From the NCBI GenBank assembly GCA_037447655.1, contig JBBHKE010000487.1, positions 103,319-167,318 on the forward strand: a DNA stretch of 64,000 bases. Reading direction: 5' to 3'. Numbering within the stretch: the stretch's first letter is position 1; each line of letters opens with the position of its first letter. The notes under the pieces were generated by a model. It saw only the letters and a program-made list of their open reading frames with translations, was not told the DNA's origin and made no database searches. The translations under genes and the position numbers were made by a program. Below, in pieces: positions 54,901 to 64,000 of the stretch. The stretch comes from Zygnema cylindricum (Eukaryota; Streptophyta; Zygnematophyceae; Zygnematales; Zygnemataceae).

Positions 54901-57084
54901 GAGATTTAAATATGTTAGGATGTTGGGACTAGATTTCGTTGAATTCATGTTTAACTTTGAACAAATAGAAACATACATAATTAGAATACGAGTTTATTGA
55001 ATTAGAGTGATAAATTATGGAATGGAGGAAAAGAGAAGGCGGAGGGGCAAGGGGCAGCACAAAAGCAAACGAATGCAAATGGAAGTGGAAATGTTGAAAT
55101 TTGATACCGATTCGGTGTTTTCCAATAATCTTTTTACATTTTTTAAATTATTTTTTTCACAATCATTTCAAACTTAATGTCTGAAGGTTGAGGTCTACGA
55201 TTATATTTCTTTTGGTCTTATGGATGATATGAAAAATTCATCTCCAAGGACTTTTTAAAGTGTTGTTTTCTTAGGATCGATTTATTAAGTTTATAAGTTG
55301 TATTTTAAGATTTTCATTTTCATTCTTACGTTCAAATAACATGGCTTCAATCTTATCCTCTTCCACTCTTCTCTCCTCCCAGATCATAAACCATGCCATT
55401 TATAGTGTACTTCTGACACTTTCGATCCATAACATAACCCTAATTAGTGTAATATAACTTACAACTTTTCAAGTTTTTTCAGTTGGCCAATGGAAGATGG
55501 AAGACTTCCAGTTAGAAAATTTGAAGATAGATCTCTGAGAATCAAAACATAAAAAATAACAATTCAAAATACAGAAACCATCACCGCACCAAACCACACC
55601 GACGACAACAACCCCCTGCCACTATTCAATTTTCACAACATGCAACATTCAGAAATAGTGTGTTTAATTTATTAGTTAGTCAATAATCAGATCATTGTTT
55701 TTGATTGTTTACTTCCGTGTGCTGCTCCACCCACCCGTCTCCTTCTCTCTCTCTTCCCTTATGTCTCCTCCCACGGTTCTAAACAGTTTATATGACTATT
55801 TCGGAGTGTATCATTGGGCGGACAAATTTTAGGAACAAGCTTGTTGGGTACCAAGTTGCTACTTTTATTGACACTGAAAACGATTTGAAAAATGTAGTAT
55901 GATGGGTTAACAATTATCGGAGCGTTGATATCTTAGAAGCCTATATGATGTTTATTTTTTTATAAGATAATATTGTGAATCTAACATGCAAATCACATGG
56001 CTTCAACCATTATCTTTTTCCGCTCTCCCCTCTACCATGTCCAATTTCAATCTAATTTTGACACTTTTGATCCATAACGTCACCCTACTTAATGTACTAT
56101 ATCTTACAATGTTTTAAGATTTGTCAATAGGCCGATGGTCGATGGAATAGGTCCAGTCAAAGAAAGGGCGGAGAGTGTTCTGTGGAACAAGACAAAATAA
56201 CATCAAATTAAAAATATGAAAAGATAAACCGTCCCCCAAAACCACCCCCGAAACAACAGCCCACCACCAACTCCAAGTGGATGAAAAAACAAAAGATGAC
56301 AAAAAAAAAAGCCAGATTTAGGTTTTAGTATGTTCTATGCAACGATTAAAAGATTTACGCACTTAGTCATTTTATTTTTTTTCTTTCACTTACAAATCTT
56401 GTAATTCTGTGAGCCTTCCAATCTCCGATGAAAGGGTCCCCGTTGCTCCATAGCCGCTTAATTGTCTACAACCCTTTCTCAAAATCTGTCAAATAAGGTC
56501 CCTTCTTTCTCCAAACCTCTCTCTCCTCTCATCCATTCTTATATACTTAAAGAAACATTCATACAACCCCCATTTGTTATAGGGATAGAGGGATAGAGAG
56601 TGAGACTCACATCTGAATCACCCGACCTTCCTCATCGCAGACTATGTAACCTGAATAACAATTAATAGAAACTTCCAGACCCATGACGTAGAAAATCACG
56701 TTCATAGCCTCATCTGCAGCAGAAAACGACAAGGCAGCAATAGAGAACAACGTGCGTTACGAAAGGGAATCCGTACGAGATTTAGCACGTGTGATCACAC
56801 ACACTGCAGGTAAAAAGAGATAAGGGGAAGAGTGGAGGGAAAATCGTCTATATAGTCATTCATAATAATGACAATCAAGATTTATGATATATATATGCGA
56901 CATTTGTCACGTGTAGAAAAACATAAAATGCACATAAAACAAAAGAAGGGGAAAAGTGGAAAGGGAAGGGAGGGAAAAACGTACTATCGTTTACATCCAC
57001 GTCTGGAATGCTTGAAAATGCCTTCACGTGTGCCACGTGGCATGCTAAGACTAACATGGCCGCCATAGCTAAAGCAGCAGCCAT
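51911..57084 (-). CDS. Secreted LRR / EGF-like / Pro-rich / discoidin-domain protein gene, multi-exon, last exon frame-disrupted
   Basis: Minus-strand exons with GT-AG ends are as follows. 57084-56985: signal peptide MAAALAMAAMLVLACHVAHV. 56713-56611: LRR N-cap, GYIVCDEEGRVIQ. LRRs at 56465-56394, 56179-56108, 55534-55463 and 54506-54435. 53568-53288: half LRR ENYFTGPIAKL plus a Cys-rich EGF-like part, CAGAGICSKGSSTASTCACY. 52600-51911: SPPPPPP repeats, then ASNIVDG and PIPYVVIDLAQVFCIQHVLL, as in F5/8 type C (discoidin) domains. It is likely extracellular, binding protein or carbohydrate; the ligand is unknown. The last exon needs frame changes at G12 (52385-52396) and near 52245-52262. Joining 53288 to 52600 is also out of phase with the Pro-rich frame. 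It is a pseudogene, or has sequence errors or an unseen micro-exon (candidate 52952-52918). Confidence 0.75.
52360..52580 (-). repeat. Proline-rich coding repeat
   Basis: The minus strand encodes repeated SPPPPP units (PSPSPPPPPSPPPPPP). The DNA unit is about 27 bp, GGTGGAGGAGGTGGTGGGG on the plus strand, with four near-identical copies at 52465-52550. Its other frames give Thr/Ser-rich or His/Leu-rich texts. SP(n) tracts of this kind occur in hydroxyproline-rich wall or matrix proteins of green algae and plants. Confidence 0.75.
54435..56465 (-). other. Four single-LRR exons, each exactly 72 bp
   Basis: Exons 56465-56394, 56179-56108, 55534-55463 and 54506-54435 all start with A after CAG or TAG, end in TT before GTAAG(A/T), and keep phase 2 throughout. 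Each therefore encodes 24 residues. The repeats contain LSGYGATGTLSSEIGRL, LSLTGPIPSTIGLL, LSSNFLTGSLPSSIGQL and LNNNELSGSIPASVVGM, the plant-type LRR consensus LxxNxLTGxIPxxIGxLxxL. Any such exon can be lost or duplicated without breaking the frame. Confidence 0.88.
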
Positions 57085-57980
57085 GGGTGCACACTCGTCA
57101 CGTCACAAGGATTTAAAAAGATTTCTTAAAAAATCGGCCAATGAGAGCAGTTTGCGATAGGCGGAAAAAGTTTTTCACATTTCCAGGTCGAGTCGACTCT
57201 TCACTTTTATATAATTTTCACGCGTGCGAATAACCGCTCTGAGCTTACTCGAGGTGAGAGTGGAGAGTACGCGTCCGTACAGTGACGGTGGCAAGCTTAC
57301 CTAACCATTTTACAGTGACGTGGAAAATCGGCGCTTGACTTTATTTTGACTTTTTGTGGCATTGTTCGAATCCAGAAAGAATCCGTACATCATCGAGAAA
57401 GAATTGAAAGTACAAACCCTAAAAATTAGGGTGGAAAGTACACCTAGCAAATTAGGAAAGAATACCTAACAATTGTAAACTGGTATGGAATATCGGCTCC
57501 GTACTTCATTTTGTCTCTTCTGCACAATTAGGAACCGCTCCTCCGTACGTACTCTAGTGAAAGTACAGAAGTACAGCAGCACCCTGTGGATAAGCTGACC
57601 TAAAAGATTAGACTGGTGTCACTATTATTTTATTCTGTACTTTTATCACACCTGCGAATCTTTCCGTACGTACTCTAAAAAAATCCGGAGGTCGATCCTG
57701 TGGCAGGCTGACCTAACACTTGGACACTGTCGTGGCTCACTCGTGTGAGCGACTTTATTTTGTCGTTTAGTAAAAAGTTGCTTTGTCATAACTTCCGCTC
57801 ACCTGTCAGTGCTAAATACGATCGAATCCGTGATCCACCGATCGTATTTTCATGTGATTTTTTTTGTCTTTTAGGAAACGCTTGGGGGATCATATTTTTT
57901 GTCTTTTTACCAACCGCTTCCGGCTCAGCCAGTCGCCGTCTGTACGGACACAATTTTAACAGGTCTTACCTAAAAACATA
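56970..57980. other. Duplicated 5' flank, copy 2
   Basis: Counterpart of 1430-2430: exon 1 of the full LRR gene and its upstream region. Shared blocks include AGGTCGAGTCGACTCTTCAC, GAGAGTACGCGTCCGTACA, GGCAAGCTTACCTAAC, CCGCTCCTCCGTACGTACT and GACTTTATTTTGTCGTTTAG. It lacks the TIR-element trio found at 5418-6720 in the left locus. Many indels separate the copies. Confidence 0.75.
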
Positions 57981-58702
57981 AGACTCTGTCAAAATTGTAA
58001 CAGTTGCGCCTCATTGGCCCAGTTTTGGGTCATAACAAGGTCGTTTCTGCGTGACGCGACAAGCCTAGATTTTATTAATTTTTTGTCTTTTCCCCGCCGC
58101 TTTCGGTGGGGATTTTGTAGGATGATTGTACGGATGTCCATTCGGCTTTTTTCGATGTACTTTTCCGATCATTTTGTTTCGTACTTTACCTTCCATGGGC
58201 GAAAGCCTTTGTACCTTTGTGCTCCTCAGCCGATATCGAAGCTATTAGCGTTAATGTTTTTCGTTGCCTAAAACATCTTTTCTCCGTACACACTTTGTCC
58301 GATTTCCAATTTGAGACCGCCAATAGGATGCTTTAGAATTTTACCTTTCAATCGCCACCGTCAGATCCACAGTCCGACATGCGGTATAAGGAGAAAAGAT
58401 GCAAAGTGACGACAAAAACATTAACGCTAATAGCGATTCGCGGTGTACCAGTTGCGCCATATTTTACCAGTTTTTAGGTCAAAACAAGGTCGTATCTACG
58501 TGACGCGTGACGTGGCAAGCCTACTGGGGAAGGTTCCCTACTTCCATCTGCGAAAAAGCGGTGCCGAGCCGCATTTGTCTTTTTCTGGTTTTTGAACATC
58601 ATTGCGAAAGAATCTATCGCGATTCTCCGAAGGATCGCGGCGCAAAGATCTGCCGTTCGATTGGTAATGCTAATTTGTAAGAAAAAAAAAAAAAAAAAAA
58701 AA
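57981..58702. repeat. Duplicated intergenic blocks, right-hand copies
   Basis: CAGTTGCGCC(C/T)CAT, CAAGGTCGT(A/T)TCT, AAGGTTCC..CATCTGCGAA and ATTCTCCGAAGGATC recur from 3830-4010 and 7080-7270. A TIR end ACGCTAATAGCGATTCGCGG is at 58425-58444. A ~24-bp A run lies at 58681-58704. No gene. Confidence 0.55.
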
Positions 58703-59280
58703 AACCTACACCGTGAATCGTTATTAGCGTTGTGCACTCTATATCGGCGCCCACAAATTTTGACCTCGAAACCTGAAATAGAATTGACATCACAAATTTT
58801 TCTTTGACGTTAATTACGGTTCTTGTGAATTAGCGTCAACAATTATTATGTACGCGTTTCCTGAATAGTGTGTTGTACGGAAGTTGTTTTTCCGTGCAAT
58901 AATGTACTTCGTTACGGGAAATCGTACGGAAAACGTAGTTAACTTATGTAGGTTGCATACAGAACTGCGCTTAAAAAAAACGGCTTTGTAATCGTACTTA
59001 TTTTAGTGTACAAGTATGAACGGCGTATTAATTATTAGCCCAAATTATAATTATGGATTAGCTATAGTAAAAGGACGCGACGTTGTACGGATTGTCAGAT
59101 TTTGTACTTTTACCTATTTTACCGTATGTATAATTACGGCAGATCCGGCTTTACGTAAATCAGCGTTATGGATCAGTTAGAATTAAACATTTTCTTAAAC
59201 TCAAATTAACATCAATAACATGAATTAATGATCAACACCAATAATGTCTATAGGCAAAATAACTAGTCACGATGTACAGT
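58703..59280. mobile_element. TIR element, decayed, ~570 bp
   Basis: The left end CTACACCGTGAATCGTTATTAG (near 58706-58727) is clear. A degenerate right end (TAACTAGTCACGATGTACAG) lies near 59260-59278. The interior resembles the 5418/6175 family only loosely. No coding frame. Confidence 0.5.
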
Positions 59281-60700
59281 TCGATTTCACGTTTCGGACC
59301 GTTGTCTGTACGGACAAATTTTTTGACAGGTCTTACCTAAAAATCAACAATGTTGTCGCAAGTGTACCATTTGAGCGTCATTTTACCAAGTTTTCGGATA
59401 AAACAATTGTCGTATATGCGTGACGCGGTAAACCTACTGGCGAAGGTTCCATCTGCGAACAAGTTGGGTAGCGAGCCGCATTTGTCTTTTTATGGTTTTT
59501 GAACCTCATTACGAAAGAACCTATCGCGATTCTCCGAAGGATCGAGACCGCCCGTTCACGCGCACATTTCTTGGATTTTTCTGGCGAGCGCACATCCCGG
59601 AAGGCGGTACGGTTCGGGGTGGCATCCGTACGGCCTCGTTCGATAATCATTGCGGAATTACACGAGCCGACGCTTCGGTGAACCAACATGGGAATAACGC
59701 AGGGTTTTACGCAGTGAATGTACACATTGAATCGCTATTAGCGTTAAAACATAATTAGTGTGAAAAAAAAAGTAGTGTTATTAACTCTAATTTTGATTTT
59801 TCGCGTTTCGGAAAAAAAACCTTTTAGTTCTAATTGACTCATAACTCTAATTTGGGCTTTCTCCCTTATTATAAATAAGCGATCAACATCTTTACAGTAA
59901 AATAGGTACCATCTCATTTTGCCTTTTATTCCGTTGTTCAAATCGTGCTATTTTTTCATTTTTCCAGCCACTTAAAAATTCGTAGACTTATGAAAAATCG
60001 CAAAAACACGGAGTAATTTCTGTAGGCAAACTGAACGGGAAAACATTAAAAATGTACAAAAAATGTAATGATATTTAACGGAAATGTACGGACTTTGAAA
60101 AAAAGATACGTTGCACTACTTAGCACTTTCCGTCCGGTAAACTGAACATTTATTTTACAGAAATGTATGAAATTTTACGAAAAGAGACGTTGCAGTGTTG
60201 CACTATTTGCTTATGGCAAGTTTGAATATTGTACAATCGTACAGATTTTTTTTTACATGTACGGAAAAGTACAGATACAAAATCATTAACAATTTTAAAT
60301 TTATTTTTCAAATCGTTCAATGCGTTACTTGCGTGTAATTAGCGCGATTGAATCGTGAGTAAAGTACGATTTGAACAACTATGTTTATTGTTGAACCGTG
60401 TAGCTGTATGGTTTATACCGTTTTACTAAACTAACGTTATTTCTTTATGCATAGTACGAAACATATTTTCATGCGTGGCATTTCACGCTAAATACATTGA
60501 CAATCTATACAATATGTTTTGTATATTATGAAGTAATATTATATTGCGTACAATTTTTTTTCCATTTATCGCCGATAAAAATTTGTTGGTCTCGAAGGAT
60601 ATATCAGCAATCCTCACTGTTCGATAAACTGATAACTATCGGTATTATTTTATCACGATAAGATATTACTTGATACATTACACTAGTAAATAGGGTTCGC
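59281..60700. repeat. Duplicated intergenic block and hAT-like element remnant
   Basis: 59390-59700 repeats 3880-4230 and 7190-7550. A TIR-like left end ACATTGAATCGCTATTAGCG is at 59722-59741, parallel to the one nested at 4317. 60450-60680 repeats 5030-5258 and ends TGATACATTACACTA. It then joins GTAAATAGGGTTCGCACCAC, which at 7545-7565 follows directly on the flank block, so 7545 looks like the empty site. No gene. Confidence 0.5.
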
Positions 60701-63700
60701 ACCACACGCGTCTCAAATCTGAGCCCGTTTTATTTGGTACGAAGTTTTTAGTGAGTGTACTGAACACCCTTAGGTTAATTTTGTTTGGTTTTGTTTGCAA
60801 CGATTTTACCTTTTTCTAATCGATCCTAATGTGTAATCGGCTGACGAGTGACTTAATACTTGGCCTTTTAATTTGGTCTTGTTAAGGTTTGTTTCGTAAA
60901 TAAGTTTCATTTTAGCCCCTAATCCATTGATTCCATGAAACGTACACATATGGTTAATTGTTGTGATATCTTCTAGAATTGTCCATTATGTAGGTTAGTA
61001 AACAACCTCTAAATTGTCTTTGCTCATTTTGGTTGGTACAACGTAGGTTAGTTTACAGATTTTGAAAACATGAAAAAAAGTGTTGAAGTGTGAAATTTTA
61101 ACAGAATATCTATACCAGCAGAGGTATTTGATGACTTGTATGAAAATTTTGCAACCAAATTAGAAAGTTAAAAATTGAAATGAAAATTTTGAAACGAAAT
61201 GGCAAAAAGTTGCGACAAACTTTGAAGGTGAGTGGATGACCGAAAAAGCGTCAAAACTACGTTTTATTGATCTGCATCCACCGTGGCAGAAGGCACACGG
61301 CTTAAATATTGTGTAGGTTTGTCATTGTGTCTTCATCGTGGCTATGTTTTTTATTTTTTTCGGTGTACCAATGGTACATGTCGAATGTGTCGTTAGCTTT
61401 TTCAACACAATATTTCAGAAAGAACAGTTATTTGATTAGTGAAGACTTTGAAAAAGAAAACATACAATGGTCAAGCTTTACAACCATTTGCTTAGAGAAT
61501 CTCGATAGTTGTTCACTAAACACTTTTCACACAAAAAAATGGTACGGAGCTGTACAAAAACTTAAGACTTCTACTGACCAACCTCTTTCTTTCACCAATA
61601 GAGTTCCACCGGTATAGGTCATTCGACGTTTTATTTTTGTGGCGGTCAAATATTTTATAAATAATACTTGTTCTACTTTGTTAATTCGGTGGTATTCGTC
61701 ATTTGATTGACGCGCATATTTTGCCCAATTAGTGTAAAAGGTACTATGTTACGATTGACGACATATTTTGAAGGCATAGAGAAAGAGGGGTTTCTGTTTT
61801 TTTAGAAAATATCTCTTAAGAGAGTTGGCTTTTGTGTATTAACTTTTTTTTATTTTTTTAAAGAAATCAATACTTAACCACAACTGACAAATAATTTTTG
61901 CCCACAATGGAAGCATTCAAACATAACCACGAATCAAAATAAACATTTACATATTATCGCATCAAACATCGACGAATATAAATTTACATTACACTTAAAA
62001 TTTTCTTCCAAACTTTCTCATTCACTCACACTAACTCTATTGCAATGTTCGATTTTGACGATTGAGTTAAATTCTTTCTCCCAAGCTGGTTTTCATTAAG
62101 ATTCCCAATCACAAGAATTTTTTGCCTCCAAATTTGATTGAGGATCACCAACTAAACTATTTCACAATCATTGAAATAAGGTTAGATCTGATTCTTTTGC
62201 ATCAAAAATAAAAAAATGGGAATTCTTAATGTTTTCTTATTTTTGATCAAATGATAAATGAGACAATTTCTTCCATTTTTTTCTTATTACTTCGTTGAAG
62301 TACAATTTTAGGTTATTATTGGAGAACGTTACTTTTCGCTTGTTTTGCTCGACTTAGATATTTCAGATTTTGGAGTGTCCGAAAACATTCGGGAACCATT
62401 TACAATATAATTTTGTTTATCAATGTTGGAAGTTAATTAGTGGGGTATATTGTGGAAAGTCACTTAACCTTTGGGATTGTCTTGTAGATTCTGCTGTTAG
62501 CCGTTAGTAAGATGTTAGTTAGCCATTCGTAAGATGTTAGTTCAGGCCCAACAAACGGGCAGAGCAATTTTACGTTAGGTCAAAGTTAGGCGTTTTCAGG
62601 CCAATTCAGAACTTTGTTGCCCATTAGTGTACTGTAGGAGGACCTTTGGCTGCAAATCCAGCTGGAACCAATCGCCTAACTTTTTGCAATGAGTGTAGTA
62701 CAACCTGTTTTGTCCTATGTCAATAAGATAACTTGCCCGTGATCGCTTCAGCATTTGACTTTGGCACCCTCCCAAAAACATTCCTACAGTTGTGGCAGCA
62801 CTTAGGTAAACGGGCAGTTACTTTTAATCGTCCCATGAGAAAATCCCCGAATCAGCAAATCTTTACGTTGGAGAACTTTTGTTGTCCGGACTTTGTTGCC
62901 ATCTTTGTTTGGGTTGTATTTTGTGGAAATGTGCTCGTGGGTGGTTAGCACTATCTCTCTTTGGCCGGTTTAGACGCTATTTGAATAATAGAGTTTGAGT
63001 CGCCCGATATGTAAAACTCTTTGTTTTGGAAAGTTATTCGCGATAGCTGCGCGTTTGTCGTGTAGCGCAACTTATCATTAGTAATCACAAAATTTAATAT
63101 GTAGTTCGATTACATTTTATGTGTGGAAACGTATATTAGTTTGGTGCGTCACGAAATAATTTGAGTGACGTGAACCAACGCACGTAATTTATGGAATGTG
63201 TTGGAGAAATTGACAGCGGAACGCGAAGCGATCCAACGTAAAATATTCGAAAAGGTTGAAATGGTACGTCGCCCGTACGAAACATAATGCGACAGGTGTA
63301 CTTTAATTTTGGTATGCGTAATCTATGAGAAGAACGTAATTGGGGTACGGACACATTTGGATTGTTTGACGTCGTTTCGTCAAGTGGACTTTGGGACCAC
63401 GTGGAGCGACATCAAGGGTGTTGAATAAAATATACGGACGGCGGAAAATGGCCGCCGTTATTTTTCAAGGAGTGGGGACGCGAAATCGCGTCAATCACAC
63501 GATATTTATTTTTGAACGTCCCGGATGCTTGATGAGATTCGTGGAGTCCTTTTGAATTGTCCCCTATGACTCAACATACGATTATGCGAGATTATTTGTA
63601 CTTGTAAATATTTGGAGCAACAATGTTTTTTCTTTTGCGTATTAATAAACTAGTGTTGAATATGACATGTTTTATTTACGTAATCATTAAGGGTTTGGAT

Positions 63701-63831
63701 ACCCTAAAATGTGTGTGTTTATTTGTTGTGCTTGTAGACAAGTGTACGCTTATGATTGCTTGACTCTCAGGTGTACGCTTATGATTAGCTTATTCATAGT
63801 AGCAGTTTATTATGGTTAAATAGGACTCAAT
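60701..63831. other. No gene confidently recognised
   Basis: About 3.1 kb of AT-rich sequence. A plus-strand open frame 61309-61617 (102 residues, ending TDQPLSFTNRVPPV) and frames at 62733-62948 and 62596-62781 have no domain I recognise. Their codon character does not stand out. Small direct repeats occur at 62506-62545 (CGTAAGATGTTAGTT-type) and 63737-63795 (GTGTACGCTTATGATT, twice). Confidence 0.4.
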
Positions 63832-64000
63832 GACAGTTACGTAATTTACGTTGGTTATTTTGACACTTAGTGATTCGTTGACAGCTCACAAGTGTACATA
63901 TAAGAATGAGCTTTGTTAGGAATTAATCATCAATGCTGGTTAGAAAAGTAGGGACCAAAGATGTCGTAATTTAGGGTTGCCGATTAGGTCATGCATTTGA
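63832..64000 (+). repeat. Dispersed repeat, copy 2, cut by window edge
   Basis: Same orientation as 33983-34153 and collinear to the last base of the window. It begins abruptly with GACAGTTACGTAATTTACG. It could be the end of a mobile element or part of a larger duplication continuing to the right. Confidence 0.8.

Noticed and set aside
61309-61617. 102-residue plus-strand frame as a gene
   Set aside because: No recognisable domain, no supporting splice or promoter signal, and length is within chance expectation for AT-rich DNA. It is mentioned only as an unassigned frame.

Overview
This is a nuclear eukaryotic window at low gene density, rich in transposons. Plant-type leucine-rich repeats, SPPPP-type proline stretches, GT-AG introns, an 18S rRNA fragment and plant-like Ty1/copia elements point to the green lineage, perhaps a green or charophyte alga. 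That placement is inference, not proof.

Host genes lie at the two ends. The minus-strand gene at 51911-57084 reads as signal peptide, LRR N-cap, four complete LRRs each encoded by one 72-bp exon, a half LRR, a Cys-rich EGF-like exon, a proline-rich stretch and a discoidin (F5/8 type C-like) C-terminus. Its last exon is frame-disrupted. A paralogue of its first two exons lies at 888-1555 and runs off the left edge. The 5' flanks of both copies (about 1.43-2.43 kb and 56.97-57.98 kb) are also homologous, so this is a duplicated locus.

From about 2.4 to 8 kb, and again from 58.3 to 60.7 kb, the flanks carry small terminal-inverted-repeat elements. One hAT-like element has a perfect 8-bp target duplication. 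Another family shares the end CACCGCGAATCGTTATTAG, and three of these are packed end to end.

From about 8 to 49 kb the window is a nest of degenerate Ty1/copia elements in both orientations. Most belong to one family with ~1.0-1.25 kb LTRs (TGTTGAAA...CA). In that family a gag start codon lies exactly 20 nt before the LTR end, and the next 16 nt are a primer-binding site complementary to the anticodon arm of initiator tRNA-Met, the half-tRNA priming mode of Drosophila copia. Two members (34315-42866, and 35779-40260 nested inside it) have gag plus a relic of RT/RNase H but no protease or integrase. The inner one has 1245-bp LTRs about 97-98% identical and is the youngest insertion recognisable here. 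The LTRs also carry tRNA-like A/B-box segments in antisense. One LTR begins exactly where an 18S rRNA fragment stops.

The rest is intron, minisatellite or featureless AT-rich sequence. No intact autonomous element, tRNA gene or CRISPR array was seen.
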